DNA from: Capnocytophaga sp. oral taxon 878
GTDB taxonomy: Bacteria; Bacteroidota; Bacteroidia; Flavobacteriales; Flavobacteriaceae
Length of the DNA: 64,000 nt
Assembly: GCF_002999135.1 (NCBI RefSeq)
Contig: NZ_CP027229.1
Coordinates: 434,001-498,000 of the forward strand
Reading direction: 5' to 3'
Below the pieces are notes generated by a model, which saw only the letters and a program-made list of their open reading frames with translations, did no database searches and had not been told where the DNA came from. Positions 44,527 to 53,361 of the stretch are shown here, in pieces. The first letter of the stretch is position 1. Each line of letters starts with the position of its first letter. The position numbers and the translations under genes are program-made.

Positions 44527-45288
44527 TTATACATTAAAACTGATGAAAACACCATTGTGGTCCGACATATATTTTCCTTCTTTGTCAAAATGATCCCAAG
44601 CACCTATCTGCTGCTGTTTCATTCTTTCAATAAAAGAATTAGAAATACAAATATGGTCAATATTGTTCCTTATCTTGTTTTTAATAGGATCAGGATGTAG
44701 AAAAGGGGAGAGGTCGCCTTCAGTTACACAAGTTAAATCTAGTTGTTTCAGATAGTAAGTCAGAAGTTGCCTTACTTTTTCAGTACCATATCCTTTAAGG
44801 TTATTTCTACTTTGGTTAAAATCACCTATTACCCATAAAGGTATTTGAGTTTCTTCTACAATGCGTTTCCAATCCTTAGCCTGCTGGTGTAAGTCCATTT
44901 CGTGATATTCCCACAGCTTATATCCTAAATTTCCATACCTCCCTCCTGATACACCTGCTTGATGATAAGGAATGATAGTTCCAAAAACAGCAATATCTCC
45001 AAAAGGAGCTTTTATTATAGCACAAGCTGTTCGGTAGTTATCAAAAGTTTGTATTTGCTCACTTATTTTCCATTTAGAGAAGATAGAAACCCAATGTTCT
45101 TCAGGAGTTCTTTCATAAGCTAATGAATGTACAGAAAAAGGATATAATTCAGTTAATGATATGCTATTAGCATTTTCAGTAAGTACTAAAATATCAGCGT
45201 TAAGTTCTTCAATTTTTGCTATGGCAAGAGCTGTTTTTTGGGTTCCTTTTTTAGGACGTTCTACATTCCAAGTAGCAATTTTGTACAT
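44527..45288 (-). CDS. Endonuclease/exonuclease/phosphatase family protein
   Basis: 253 residues, no signal peptide. EEP-fold motifs: IATWNVERPKK, ILVLTEN, VIGDFNQSRN (catalytic Asp/Asn) and the terminal MSDHNGVFISF (His-Asn-Asp dyad region). Members cleave DNA, RNA or phosphoesters; the substrate cannot be chosen. Single gene between parE and a terminator-bounded neighbour. Confidence 0.82.
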   Translation of the reverse strand: MYKIATWNVERPKKGTQKTALAIAKIEELNADILVLTENANSISLTELYPFSVHSLAYERTPEEHWVSIFSKWKISEQIQTFDNYRTACAIIKAPFGDIAVFGTIIPYHQAGVSGGRYGNLGYKLWEYHEMDLHQQAKDWKRIVEETQIPLWVIGDFNQSRNNLKGYGTEKVRQLLTYYLKQLDLTCVTEGDLSPFLHPDPIKNKIRNNIDHICISNSFIERMKQQQIGAWDHFDKEGKYMSDHNGVFISFNV

Positions 45289-45310
45289 AGTCTTTTTTGA
45301 AAATAAAAAA

Positions 45311-45356
45311 ACTTTGTCAAAGGCCCTAGCACAAGCTTTAAGGACTTTGACAAAGT
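45311..45356 (-). terminator. Terminator downstream of the 45383-45862 gene
   Basis: ACTTTGTCAAAG at 45311-45322 pairs exactly with CTTTGACAAAGT at 45345-45356; T run on the minus strand after it. Confidence 0.87.
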
Positions 45357-45382
45357 AGTTTGTATTGTATTATGTATAATTC

Positions 45383-45862
45383 TTAACTTAACCCCATATA
45401 ATTAATATGTGGTTTTTCATAAGGCTTTAACTCGTTTGGATTAAGAGTATTAAAGTTAAGTAATAGGTTGCTTTCCTTTTCTTCATCAAAAAGCAAGTCG
45501 TAAAGGTAATGATGAACAAAGATATACCATTTTTTGTTAGGATTTACTACTGCAAAACCTCCGTGGTCATTACCTTTATCAAGATAAAAATACTCCCATT
45601 GATAGAAATTCATTACTGCATTAGCAAATAATTCTCCTAAACCATAAGCTAAATCTACCTTATCGTATGCCAAGGTATCAGCAGTAACTTTTTGTTCTTT
45701 ATAAGCATCAATAAAATGCCTTAAAGAAGTAGCTACTTCTTTAGGATTGCTTTCATCACAGGCAAAACTATTTTCTTTTAGCAAGTCAATAGCTTTTTCT
45801 TTCAAAGCTAATAGCTCTTCTTTTTCTTCACTATCAGCTAATCTTTCAGTAATTTCAGCCAT
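45383..45862 (-). CDS. Hypothetical protein after the transketolase half
   Basis: 159 residues from MAEITERLADSEEK (an ATG 3 codons earlier at 45871 is possible). Helical N-terminus rich in Glu/Lys, then a Tyr/Trp/His-rich part (YQWEYFYLDKGNDHGGF, KKWYIFVHHYLYDLLFD). No signal or membrane segment. I do not recognise a family. It starts 24 nt after the stop of the transketolase gene, so it is probably co-transcribed, and it occupies the place where the C-terminal transketolase half is often found. The downstream terminator ends this unit. Confidence 0.75.
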   Translation of the reverse strand: MAEITERLADSEEKEELLALKEKAIDLLKENSFACDESNPKEVATSLRHFIDAYKEQKVTADTLAYDKVDLAYGLGELFANAVMNFYQWEYFYLDKGNDHGGFAVVNPNKKWYIFVHHYLYDLLFDEEKESNLLLNFNTLNPNELKPYEKPHINYMGLS

Positions 45863-45886
45863 AAATATCAATTTCTAATCTTCTAA

Positions 45887-46729
45887 TTAGTAATCTCCCA
45901 ATGTTTCAGGATTCTGTGCCAAACCTTTGGCTAATTGTTCATCATTAGGAGCTTTACCATGCCAAGCGTGAGTACCCATCATAAAGTCTACTCCATTACC
46001 CATTTCAGTATGCAGTAATATACATATAGGCTTCCCTTTACCAGTTAGTGCTTTAGCTTCAGCCAAGCCTTTCAAAATAGCACTAATATCATTGCCCTTC
46101 TCAATGTCTATTACATGCCAGCCAAAGGCTTCCCATTTAGCACGTAGGTTACCCAAAGGAAGAACTTTATCAGTAGGACCATCTATTTGTTTTTGGTTAT
46201 AATCTACAGTAGCAATAAGATTGTCTACACCTTTGCCTCCAGCGTACATTGCAGCTTCCCATATTTGCCCTTCTTGCAATTCACCATCACCATGAAGGGT
46301 GTATACCAAATGTGTGTCGCCATTTAGCTTCTTTGCCAAAGCAACACCTATAGCTACCGAAAGTCCTTGCCCTAATGATCCTGAAGCTACGCGTATACCC
46401 TCCAAACCTTCGTGCGGAGTGGGGTGCCCTTGCAAACGTGAATTTAGCAAGCGGAAGGTATTTAACTCTTTCACGGGGAAGAATCCTCTACGTGCCAGCA
46501 CACTGTAAAATAATGGTGATATATGTCCGTTTGAAAGGAAAAACAAATCTTCATCTCTACCTTCCATTGTAAAAGGTAGTTTAAAATCTAATACCTCATT
46601 GTAAAGGCATACTAAAAACTCAGCACAGCCTAATGAGCCTCCTGGGTGCCCTGAATTTACTTTGTGTACCATTCGTAAAATGTCTCGGCGTACTTGTGTA
46701 GTAAGGTCGGAAAGTTGTTGTATATTCAT
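45887..46729 (-). CDS. Transketolase, N-terminal subunit
   Basis: 280 residues, only the thiamine-diphosphate pyrophosphate-binding half: MVHKVNSGHPGGSLGCAEFL, GSLGQGLSVAIG and the TPP motif GDGELQEGQIWEAAMYAGG...NQKQIDG. Such split enzymes need the C-terminal (pyrimidine-binding) half as a separate chain to make active transketolase. No such gene is present within this window, so it must lie elsewhere or be missing. The promoter (TACCTTTG on the minus strand, 46767-46760) is good. Confidence 0.9.
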   Translation of the reverse strand: MNIQQLSDLTTQVRRDILRMVHKVNSGHPGGSLGCAEFLVCLYNEVLDFKLPFTMEGRDEDLFFLSNGHISPLFYSVLARRGFFPVKELNTFRLLNSRLQGHPTPHEGLEGIRVASGSLGQGLSVAIGVALAKKLNGDTHLVYTLHGDGELQEGQIWEAAMYAGGKGVDNLIATVDYNQKQIDGPTDKVLPLGNLRAKWEAFGWHVIDIEKGNDISAILKGLAEAKALTGKGKPICILLHTEMGNGVDFMMGTHAWHGKAPNDEQLAKGLAQNPETLGDY

Positions 46730-46759
46730 CGTATTTCTTTAGTTTTATTTTTGATGTGG

Positions 46760-46788
46760 CAAAGGTACAAATTAATTACTAATTAACA
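46760..46788 (-). promoter_or_regulatory. Promoter of the transketolase gene
   Basis: Minus strand: TTG at 46788-46786, 18-nt spacer, TACCTTTG at 46767-46760. Confidence 0.68.
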
Positions 46789-46818
46789 ATAAATAATTAG
46801 TATTTTGTTCGTTTCTAA

Positions 46819-46848
46819 TTGTTAATTAATATTTTTTTATTATTTTTG
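46819..46848 (+). promoter_or_regulatory. rnpB promoter
   Basis: TTG at 46819-46821, 19-nt spacer, TATTTTTG at 46841-46848, followed by CCCCG and the RNA start. Confidence 0.75.
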
Positions 46849-46854
46849 CCCCGA

Positions 46855-47158
46855 AAAAGAGTAAATCAGCTTATCGCTACAGTGTAGAGGAAAGTCTGGA
46901 CACCACAGAGCATCATAGCGGGTAACACCCGTCCGCCGTAAGGCGAGGACAAGTGCAACAGAAAGAATGTATGGGTAATGCCATAGTGAAATCAGGTAAA
47001 CTCTATGAGGTGCAACGCCGCGTAAACCAACGCCCGAGGGTTGCTCGCCCGATGTTGGAGGGTAGGCGGTTTGAGCTAATGAGCAATCATTATCCGAGAT
47101 AAATGATAAGCACCTGCTTCTAAAAGTAGGTACAGAATCCGGCTTATGATTTGCTCTT
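46855..47158 (+). ncRNA. rnpB: RNase P RNA (class A)
   Basis: The catalytic RNA of RNase P, which trims the 5' ends of tRNAs. Recognised by the conserved GAGGAAAGTCTGGAC near 46889, ACAGAAAGAATG, the P8/P9-like GGTGCAACGCCGCG, and the 3' universal AGAATCCGGCTTATGA near 47134. P1 is closed by AAAGAGTAAATCA at the 5' end and TGATTTGCTCTTT at the 3' end. Its end is 3 nt from the stop of the convergent reductase gene, so the T tract that terminates it doubles as coding sequence there. Confidence 0.95.
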
Positions 47159-47160
47159 TT

Positions 47161-48201
47161 TTATTTCTCTATCCGTACCTTTATCTTATCTTGCATGGCG
47201 TATGCTTGGCAAGTAAGTATATACCCATCAGCGACTTCTTTTTCGCTTAAAGTTTCATTCTTAGCCATTTTAGCTTCACCTTCTTCTACTTTAGCTATAC
47301 AGCTACTACACACCCCATTTAAGCACGAATAAGGGGCGTCATAACCTCGCATCAGGGCAGAACTCAGTAGTGTTTGGTTACGAGCACTCTCAAAAGTATG
47401 TATTTGTCCATTTAAGTTAAGAGTTATCTCTACATTACCTTCTAATGTACTATAATCTACATCAGCAGCTGATGATTCAAATAATTCTGTAAAAATACGG
47501 TCTTGGTCTATACCTCGTAATAATAATATCTCTCGCAGGTTTTTTACTAGTTCAGTAGGTCCACATGCATAATAACGTCCCCAGTTAAAATCTGCATATT
47601 TGGTGAACATATCATTTACAATAGCGTTATTAATACGCCCAGTGTAATGGTCGCCCCAAGGCTCTTTACTAAAGGCATAATGCACTAAAAATCGGTCAGG
47701 GTATTGTATTCGTAGGGCTTCTATCTCATCAAAAAACAAAGTCTCTTCTTTACTCTTATTACCATATACAAACACTACTTTAATATTGGTTTTAGCCAAA
47801 GCCGTTTTAGCAATACTCATCATAGGGGTTACTCCACTTCCAGCCGAAAAAAGCATAATATCTCTATTCCCAAAGATATCATAGAAAAACACAAACGATC
47901 CCATAGGAGGCATAACTTCCAATACATCACCTTCTCGTAGCTCTTGCGTAGCATAAGTAGAAAAAACTCCATTAGGCACACGCTTTACTGCTACACTTAG
48001 CTCTCCTTCATTTACTCCAGAGCATATAGAGTAAGCCCGTCTTACCTTTTGTCCTCCCAAAGTCTGTTGTAAGGTAAGGTATTCACCTGCTTCAAAAGTA
48101 AATACTTTACGTAGCAATTCAGGTACCTCAAAGGTAATCATTACCGAGGTACTCGTAAGATGTGTTATTTTGGATACTTTTAGTTCGTAAAATCGATTCA
48201 C
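47161..48201 (-). CDS. PaaE-like FAD/2Fe-2S oxidoreductase
   Basis: 346 residues. An FNR-like FAD domain (RAYSICSG, about 55-62), an NAD(P)-binding domain (GSGVTPMMSI, about 120-129) and a C-terminal plant-type ferredoxin with CLNGVCSSC and a later Cys in ILTCQA. This order is that of PaaE, the reductase of the phenylacetyl-CoA epoxidase, and of Hmp-like electron-transfer relatives. No paaABCD genes are nearby, so it is called by architecture only. 35 nt after mutL and probably co-transcribed with it. Confidence 0.83.
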   Translation of the reverse strand: MNRFYELKVSKITHLTSTSVMITFEVPELLRKVFTFEAGEYLTLQQTLGGQKVRRAYSICSGVNEGELSVAVKRVPNGVFSTYATQELREGDVLEVMPPMGSFVFFYDIFGNRDIMLFSAGSGVTPMMSIAKTALAKTNIKVVFVYGNKSKEETLFFDEIEALRIQYPDRFLVHYAFSKEPWGDHYTGRINNAIVNDMFTKYADFNWGRYYACGPTELVKNLREILLLRGIDQDRIFTELFESSAADVDYSTLEGNVEITLNLNGQIHTFESARNQTLLSSALMRGYDAPYSCLNGVCSSCIAKVEEGEAKMAKNETLSEKEVADGYILTCQAYAMQDKIKVRIEK

Positions 48202-48236
48202 GTCTTTCTTTTTAAATATTAAGTATTAATTGTCAT

Positions 48237-50087
48237 TTATATCAACTTCTCAATTTCTCCTACTGATAGATTATAGTAAATCCGCTTCCCAAAGGGCGAA
48301 ATTAATACTTCTTGGCAACTAAACAAATTATTTACCAAACTTTCTTGCTCTTCATCACTTAGCACTTGTCCTGTTTTAATAGCCAAATTCTTGCACAAAG
48401 CCTTTGCAAACGCTTCTTTCTGAGAGTTTTCTGTAGTAGGTAATTCCTCTATATGTTGTTGTAATAGTTCATTGAATATGTTAGGTATTTCACTATCAGT
48501 AATATGCATTGGTATACCGCTAATCACTATTTTATCAGGAGCTATATTGAATATAAATCCTATATTCTCAAACAAAGGTTTCAATGCTTTAATAGTATCC
48601 AGTTCTGCTTTAGAAAAAGGTAATTCGTACGGGAACATCAATTGCTGGCTGGCAGTATGACTATTCTCCAAGCTTTTCATAAAGCCCTCATATAGCACTC
48701 GTTGGTGTGCTCTATTACTATTTATAATGATAAGATCCCCACCAAGAGTGGTAACTAAATACTTCTTGGCAAGTGATATGATCTTTTTGGTTTGCGGAGT
48801 GGCCAGCTCATCCGAAAAAAGTGAACTCTCTACCACTTCAGGCTCCTCAAAGTTGATAGATGAAGGTAATTCATTGTACAAGCTCTCCCATGTTGCTGCT
48901 TTCTTAGCGTAATTGTAATTAAACGCCGAGGCAGGCTTGTGGCTTGTATCTCCACTGCTTCTTTGGTAGGTTTCTTCTTTAAAAGGGTTGAAAGTAGGAT
49001 CTATACTAATACGCGGCATCTCTGGCTCACGATCTTTGTATTGGTAAGGTATATCATAAGTAGGATCTTTACTAAAATCAAGAGTTGGAGCAATATTAAA
49101 CTGCCCCAAGCTGTGCTTCACTGCCGATTTTAGCAAAGCGTAAATACTGTGTTCCTCTTCAAACTTTACTTCCGTTTTTGTAGGATGAATATTAATATCT
49201 ATGGTCGAAGGGTCTACTTCCAAGCTTAAAAAATACTCCGGCTTCTGGTCTGCGTGAACAAGCCCTTCATAAGCCGAGGCGATAGCATGATTCAAGTACT
49301 GGTTTTTCACAAAACGATGGTTCACCATCAAAAATTGCAAACTCTTGCTTTTCGGCAGAAATTCCGGTTTTACAATAAATCCACCAATCTTCACCACAGG
49401 CGTATCTTCCGATATAATAGGAACCAACTTCTCATTCGTCTTACCTCCAAAAAGATGTACTATACGCTGACGAAAATTAGTAGGTGGCAGATTAAAAAGC
49501 TCATTGTTATTGTTGAACAGATAAAAGTGAATAGCAGGGTGTGCCAGTGCCACTCGCTGAAACTCATCAAGTATATGCCTCATTTCCACCGTGTCCGATT
49601 TTAAGAAGTTACGCCTTGCAGGAATATTGAAAAACAAATTCTTCATCGCAATACTCGTACCCTCAGGGCATACACACGGCTCTTGATAAGTGAATTTGCT
49701 CCCCTCAATCCGTATTTCAGTACCCAACTCATCAGTAGGGCGTTTGGTCTGTAGCTCAATATGCGCAATAGCAGCAATTGATGCCAAAGCCTCCCCTCTA
49801 AATCCTTTGGTCTGTAGCCTAAAAAGGTCTTCTGCCTTCTGTATCTTTGAAGTTGCATGCCGCTCAAAAGCCATACGGGCATCAGTAGCACTCATACCAA
49901 TCCCATTGTCAATTACCTGCACTAAGGTACGACCCGCATCTTTAATAAGCAGTTTAATAACTGTAGCTTTTGCATCAATAGCATTCTCCATCAGCTCTTT
50001 CACTGCCGAAGCCGGACGCTGAATCACCTCTCCAGCTGCTATTTGGTTTGCCACATGGTCGGGCAATAAACGAATTATATCTGTCAT
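48237..50087 (-). CDS. mutL: DNA mismatch repair protein MutL
   Basis: 616 residues. GHKL ATPase: IAAGEVIQRPASAVKELMEN, ENAIDAKAT, IDNGIGM, TKGFRGEALASI. C-terminal dimerisation domain present. The site where nicking MutLs have DQHAxxER reads NSNRAHQRVLYE, and the CPHGRP stretch reads SPFGKR, so the intrinsic endonuclease seems to be missing. MutL links MutS to downstream repair. Followed by the PaaE-like gene. Confidence 0.95.
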   Translation of the reverse strand: MTDIIRLLPDHVANQIAAGEVIQRPASAVKELMENAIDAKATVIKLLIKDAGRTLVQVIDNGIGMSATDARMAFERHATSKIQKAEDLFRLQTKGFRGEALASIAAIAHIELQTKRPTDELGTEIRIEGSKFTYQEPCVCPEGTSIAMKNLFFNIPARRNFLKSDTVEMRHILDEFQRVALAHPAIHFYLFNNNNELFNLPPTNFRQRIVHLFGGKTNEKLVPIISEDTPVVKIGGFIVKPEFLPKSKSLQFLMVNHRFVKNQYLNHAIASAYEGLVHADQKPEYFLSLEVDPSTIDINIHPTKTEVKFEEEHSIYALLKSAVKHSLGQFNIAPTLDFSKDPTYDIPYQYKDREPEMPRISIDPTFNPFKEETYQRSSGDTSHKPASAFNYNYAKKAATWESLYNELPSSINFEEPEVVESSLFSDELATPQTKKIISLAKKYLVTTLGGDLIIINSNRAHQRVLYEGFMKSLENSHTASQQLMFPYELPFSKAELDTIKALKPLFENIGFIFNIAPDKIVISGIPMHITDSEIPNIFNELLQQHIEELPTTENSQKEAFAKALCKNLAIKTGQVLSDEEQESLVNNLFSCQEVLISPFGKRIYYNLSVGEIEKLI

Positions 50088-50228
50088 ATTTACTTCTTAG
50101 CCATTATTTCTTAGTTATTAGCAGCCTCTTATTAGCAGCCAATAGTTCTGTATCCCCATCCTAATTTTAGTTCCTATTCTTTCAAGGCTTAAGCACACTC
50201 TCTCTTATCCTTTTTCTCATCCTACCCT

Positions 50229-50273
50229 GAACGAACGAATAACGAAGGATAAACGAACTATAAACGAAGGATA
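50229..50273 (+). repeat. Dispersed 45-bp intergenic repeat, copy 3
   Basis: Identical over 45 bases to the copy at 42352. Lies in a 300-bp spacer between mutL and the S41 protease gene, in which the only other feature is the promoter at 50342. Confidence 0.93.
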
Positions 50274-50341
50274 ATTGCTCAGCAAGCTCACACTTCCTAT
50301 CTCTTACCTCCTCTTTCACCTAAACAAAAATGGTACAAAAT

Positions 50342-50372
50342 TTGTGCAAAAATAAAAAAAGTATTACTTTTG
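50342..50372 (+). promoter_or_regulatory. Promoter of the protease/CRD operon
   Basis: TTG at 50342-50344, 20-nt spacer, TACTTTTG at 50365-50372, about 19 nt before the ATG. Confidence 0.75.
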
Positions 50373-50390
50373 TAGAAATTTATTTTCATT

Positions 50391-51857
50391 ATGAAACAAC
50401 TTGTATTATATATATTATTGGCTTTCAGCCTATTAGCTTGCGAAAAAGATTTTCAAGAAAAACCTGTTACAGGCTCAAACTATACAGGAAAAGATGTCGA
50501 TTTACGCATTCGCGACTTCATTTGGAAAGGACTGAACCAATACTATCTATGGCAACCCAACGTTACCAACCTCCAAGATAACCGTTTCGGAAGCCTCTAC
50601 AATGCCAATCCCGAAACCAATAACACCTACAGAACATTCCTCAAAAGCTTTGATACCCCCAATAACCTGTTTTACAGCTTGCTAAATCAGTATCAAAATA
50701 TCGATCGCTTTAGCTATATTACCAACGATTATACCCAGCTCGAAAACCAGTTCAAAGGCATCACAGCTAGTACCGGTATCCACTATGCTTTGTTTGCTGA
50801 AAGTGATTATAATGATAAAGTAATATTAGTAGTACGCTATGTAGTACCAGGTTCCGAAGCCCACCAGCAAGGTATGCAACGTGGCGATATAGTGCTAGCA
50901 ATCAATAACCAACTTCTTACAAAAAGCAATGCCAAAAAACTATTGCGCGAAACATCTACTATTACTTTTTTAACCTATCGCTTTGTAAATGATGAATTTA
51001 AGCCCACAGGCAAAACTATTACCCTACAACAGACCCAAACGCCCGAAAACCCTGTCCTAATAAAGAAATTAATCACACAAGGCAATCATAAAGTAGCTTA
51101 CCTAATGTATAACGCCTTTATTGCCGACTTTGATAATGCTTTGAATAATGCCTTTGCCGATTTTGCCAAAGCAGGCGCTACCGATTTGGTACTGGATCTT
51201 CGCTATAACGGCGGCGGCAGTATCGATACTGCCGTAGCCTTAGCCTCAATGATTACAGGACAGTTCAGCGGACAGATTTTTGCTAAAGAACAATGGAATA
51301 CCAAAATGCATCCCATAGTAAGCCGTAGTAGGAATGTAAATAATTATTTTGTCGAACGTCTTAAAGATGGTGCCACTATCAATAGCCTCAAGCTCAGCAA
51401 AGTCTACATACTCACCACTGGCGATACAGCTTCCGCAAGTGAGCTGGTTATTAACGGATTAAAACCCTACATACAAGTAATCCAAATAGGCGGAACTACC
51501 GTTGGTAAAAATCAAGGCTCAGTAACTGTCTATGACTGGACAGATAATGCCGGTAAAGTTAAAAATACACAACACAAATGGGCAATGCAACCCATAGTAC
51601 TCAAAATTACAAACGCACAAGATAAAGGCGACTATGAAAAAGGTATAACTCCCGATGTGTTTTTACAAGAAAATCCTACCCAATATGGTGTCTTAGGCGA
51701 CCCTTCCGAGCCTTTCTTGGCCAAAGCATTAGAGCTCATTACAGGAAAAACTAGCAGAAGTACAGCGCGCCCAGCAGCCTCAGTGAATGATTGGAAATAT
51801 ACTAAAATAAGTACCTCTACTACTCCCTATTTAGGCTATAATGAAATGTATAAGTAA
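50391..51857 (+). CDS. S41-family (C-terminal processing-like) protease, lipoprotein
   Basis: 488 residues. Lipoprotein signal ending LLAC (Cys17). PDZ domain about 140-215 (VVPGSEAHQQGMQRGDIVLAI), then the S41 core with DLRYNGGGS (about 269-277), the catalytic-Ser motif TGDTASASE (Ser348 or Ser350) and probable general-base Lys373 (GGTTVGKNQG). Would cut envelope proteins at the outer-membrane periplasmic face. First gene of a five-gene operon with 0-5 nt spacers that also encodes a rhomboid protease. Confidence 0.9.
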   Translation: MKQLVLYILLAFSLLACEKDFQEKPVTGSNYTGKDVDLRIRDFIWKGLNQYYLWQPNVTNLQDNRFGSLYNANPETNNTYRTFLKSFDTPNNLFYSLLNQYQNIDRFSYITNDYTQLENQFKGITASTGIHYALFAESDYNDKVILVVRYVVPGSEAHQQGMQRGDIVLAINNQLLTKSNAKKLLRETSTITFLTYRFVNDEFKPTGKTITLQQTQTPENPVLIKKLITQGNHKVAYLMYNAFIADFDNALNNAFADFAKAGATDLVLDLRYNGGGSIDTAVALASMITGQFSGQIFAKEQWNTKMHPIVSRSRNVNNYFVERLKDGATINSLKLSKVYILTTGDTASASELVINGLKPYIQVIQIGGTTVGKNQGSVTVYDWTDNAGKVKNTQHKWAMQPIVLKITNAQDKGDYEKGITPDVFLQENPTQYGVLGDPSEPFLAKALELITGKTSRSTARPAASVNDWKYTKISTSTTPYLGYNEMYK

Positions 51858-51859
51858 AG

Positions 51860-52600
51860 ATGAAAAAAATATTACTATTATTCCCTTTCTTGTTGCTCAC
51901 CGCTTGTAGCACACTTTCCGAAGAAAGTTTAACACGCTACACCCAGCCTTTTATACATAAGCTAACGCAAACTGAAGTCCCAGCCAATAATTTTTGTGTG
52001 TTCGATACCATTCTACAACACACCTTCAGCAAGCCTTTTATGATACAACACGGGCAAAGAGGAACACAACCACTCCCTATTGATTTGAACGGAATAAACT
52101 CCGGTTGGGATCAGAGGTTACAGCTTTTCATATCACCCGAACTTATAGCCAAATATTTTCAACAAGAATTTGTCTATTTAGCCCAGCAGACTGATTTACC
52201 TAAGATATTAGAAAAACAAGGTAAAAAACTCTATATCCGTATCGAAGAAGTCCCTAACGACTTCTATTTCATTGATAAAAGCCAGCATAAACTCATCTAT
52301 TTTAATGAGGCTAAAACAGAATATGATAAGCGTATGCGTGATTATCAAGAAAAGGAAGATGCTAAAAATAGCATATCCAATATTACCACAGGTAAAAAGC
52401 AGCTTGTAGTAAAATACGCTTTTATTAGTCAAAAAGAACGCACCTCTGAGCGTACTATGATACTTAACCCTTTGGAAAAACTTGTAATGAGCAATGAAAG
52501 TTGGAAGAAGTCTATTACCAACTATTTCAAAGAATACCAAATTAATTTGGTACTGGAAGCTAGTAAATTATTAAACGAAATAATGAATAACACTAAGTAA
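51860..52600 (+). CDS. Hypothetical lipoprotein
   Basis: 246 residues. Signal ending LLTAC (Cys16) and Ser at +1, so an outer-membrane lipoprotein is likely. The remainder is a soluble protein with Arg/Lys/Glu-rich central helix (YDKRMRDYQEKEDAKNS) and no recognised domain. Starts 2 nt after the S41 protease gene and ends directly against the rhomboid gene; it may be a partner or substrate of these proteases (inference). Confidence 0.83.
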   Translation: MKKILLLFPFLLLTACSTLSEESLTRYTQPFIHKLTQTEVPANNFCVFDTILQHTFSKPFMIQHGQRGTQPLPIDLNGINSGWDQRLQLFISPELIAKYFQQEFVYLAQQTDLPKILEKQGKKLYIRIEEVPNDFYFIDKSQHKLIYFNEAKTEYDKRMRDYQEKEDAKNSISNITTGKKQLVVKYAFISQKERTSERTMILNPLEKLVMSNESWKKSITNYFKEYQINLVLEASKLLNEIMNNTK

Positions 52601-53356
52601 ATGGAAAGAATATCTAAAACAGTACTACATCTCATCATCATTAATACTATAATGTTTGTGCTTTATGCACTCAATAAGCAAGGCACCTTTCTCCCTGCTG
52701 TAAATTTAAGAGATGTATTAGCCCTTCATTACTACCAAAATCAAAACTTTCATTGGTGGCAGTACATCACTTATATGTTTATGCACGCCGATACTTTCCA
52801 CTTACTCTTCAATATGTATGCCCTATGGGCTTTTGGAGCACCTCTGGAAAATATATGGGGGCGAAATAAATTCCTTTTCTTCTATTTCTCTTGCGGAGTA
52901 GGAGCAGCTTTACTGCACATGGGAGTCAATTATTTCTATGTACAACAAGGTTTAGAAGCGCTCCAAAGCGCTGGTTTCCCTGCCGATCAGGCTTTAGATC
53001 TTTTAAGCAGAGGTATGTATAGTACTAATTGGGAAACAATTATTAACAAAAGCACTTATGATAGTATGATGGATACTTTCTTTGCTCCTACAGTAGGGGC
53101 TTCAGGTGCTATTTATGGTATATTAGTAGGTTTTGCAATGTTCTTCCCCGATGCCAAACTAATGCTACTCTTTGTGCCTTACCCTATAGCAGCTCGCTAC
53201 TTTATCCCTATAATAGTTGCTCTCGATATTGTTTTAGGCTTTACCAAAACTGCTACTATTTTCGGAGGTAATATAGCTCACTTTGCCCACGTAGGTGGGG
53301 CTCTCATAGGCTTCCTCATAATGTTTTATTGGAAGCGAAAAATAGGTAACAGATAA
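52601..53356 (+). CDS. Rhomboid-family intramembrane serine protease
   Basis: 251 residues, six or so membrane segments. Catalytic Ser168 in GASGAIYG and His230 in AHFAHVGG form the intramembrane dyad; the TM1-2 loop WWQYITYMFMHADTFHLLFNMY is typical, with an insert between the early helices as common in Bacteroidota. Cleaves transmembrane or signal-anchored proteins. Its start abuts the stop of the lipoprotein gene (no spacer). Confidence 0.92.
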   Translation: MERISKTVLHLIIINTIMFVLYALNKQGTFLPAVNLRDVLALHYYQNQNFHWWQYITYMFMHADTFHLLFNMYALWAFGAPLENIWGRNKFLFFYFSCGVGAALLHMGVNYFYVQQGLEALQSAGFPADQALDLLSRGMYSTNWETIINKSTYDSMMDTFFAPTVGASGAIYGILVGFAMFFPDAKLMLLFVPYPIAARYFIPIIVALDIVLGFTKTATIFGGNIAHFAHVGGALIGFLIMFYWKRKIGNR

Positions 53357-53361
53357 CAAAT

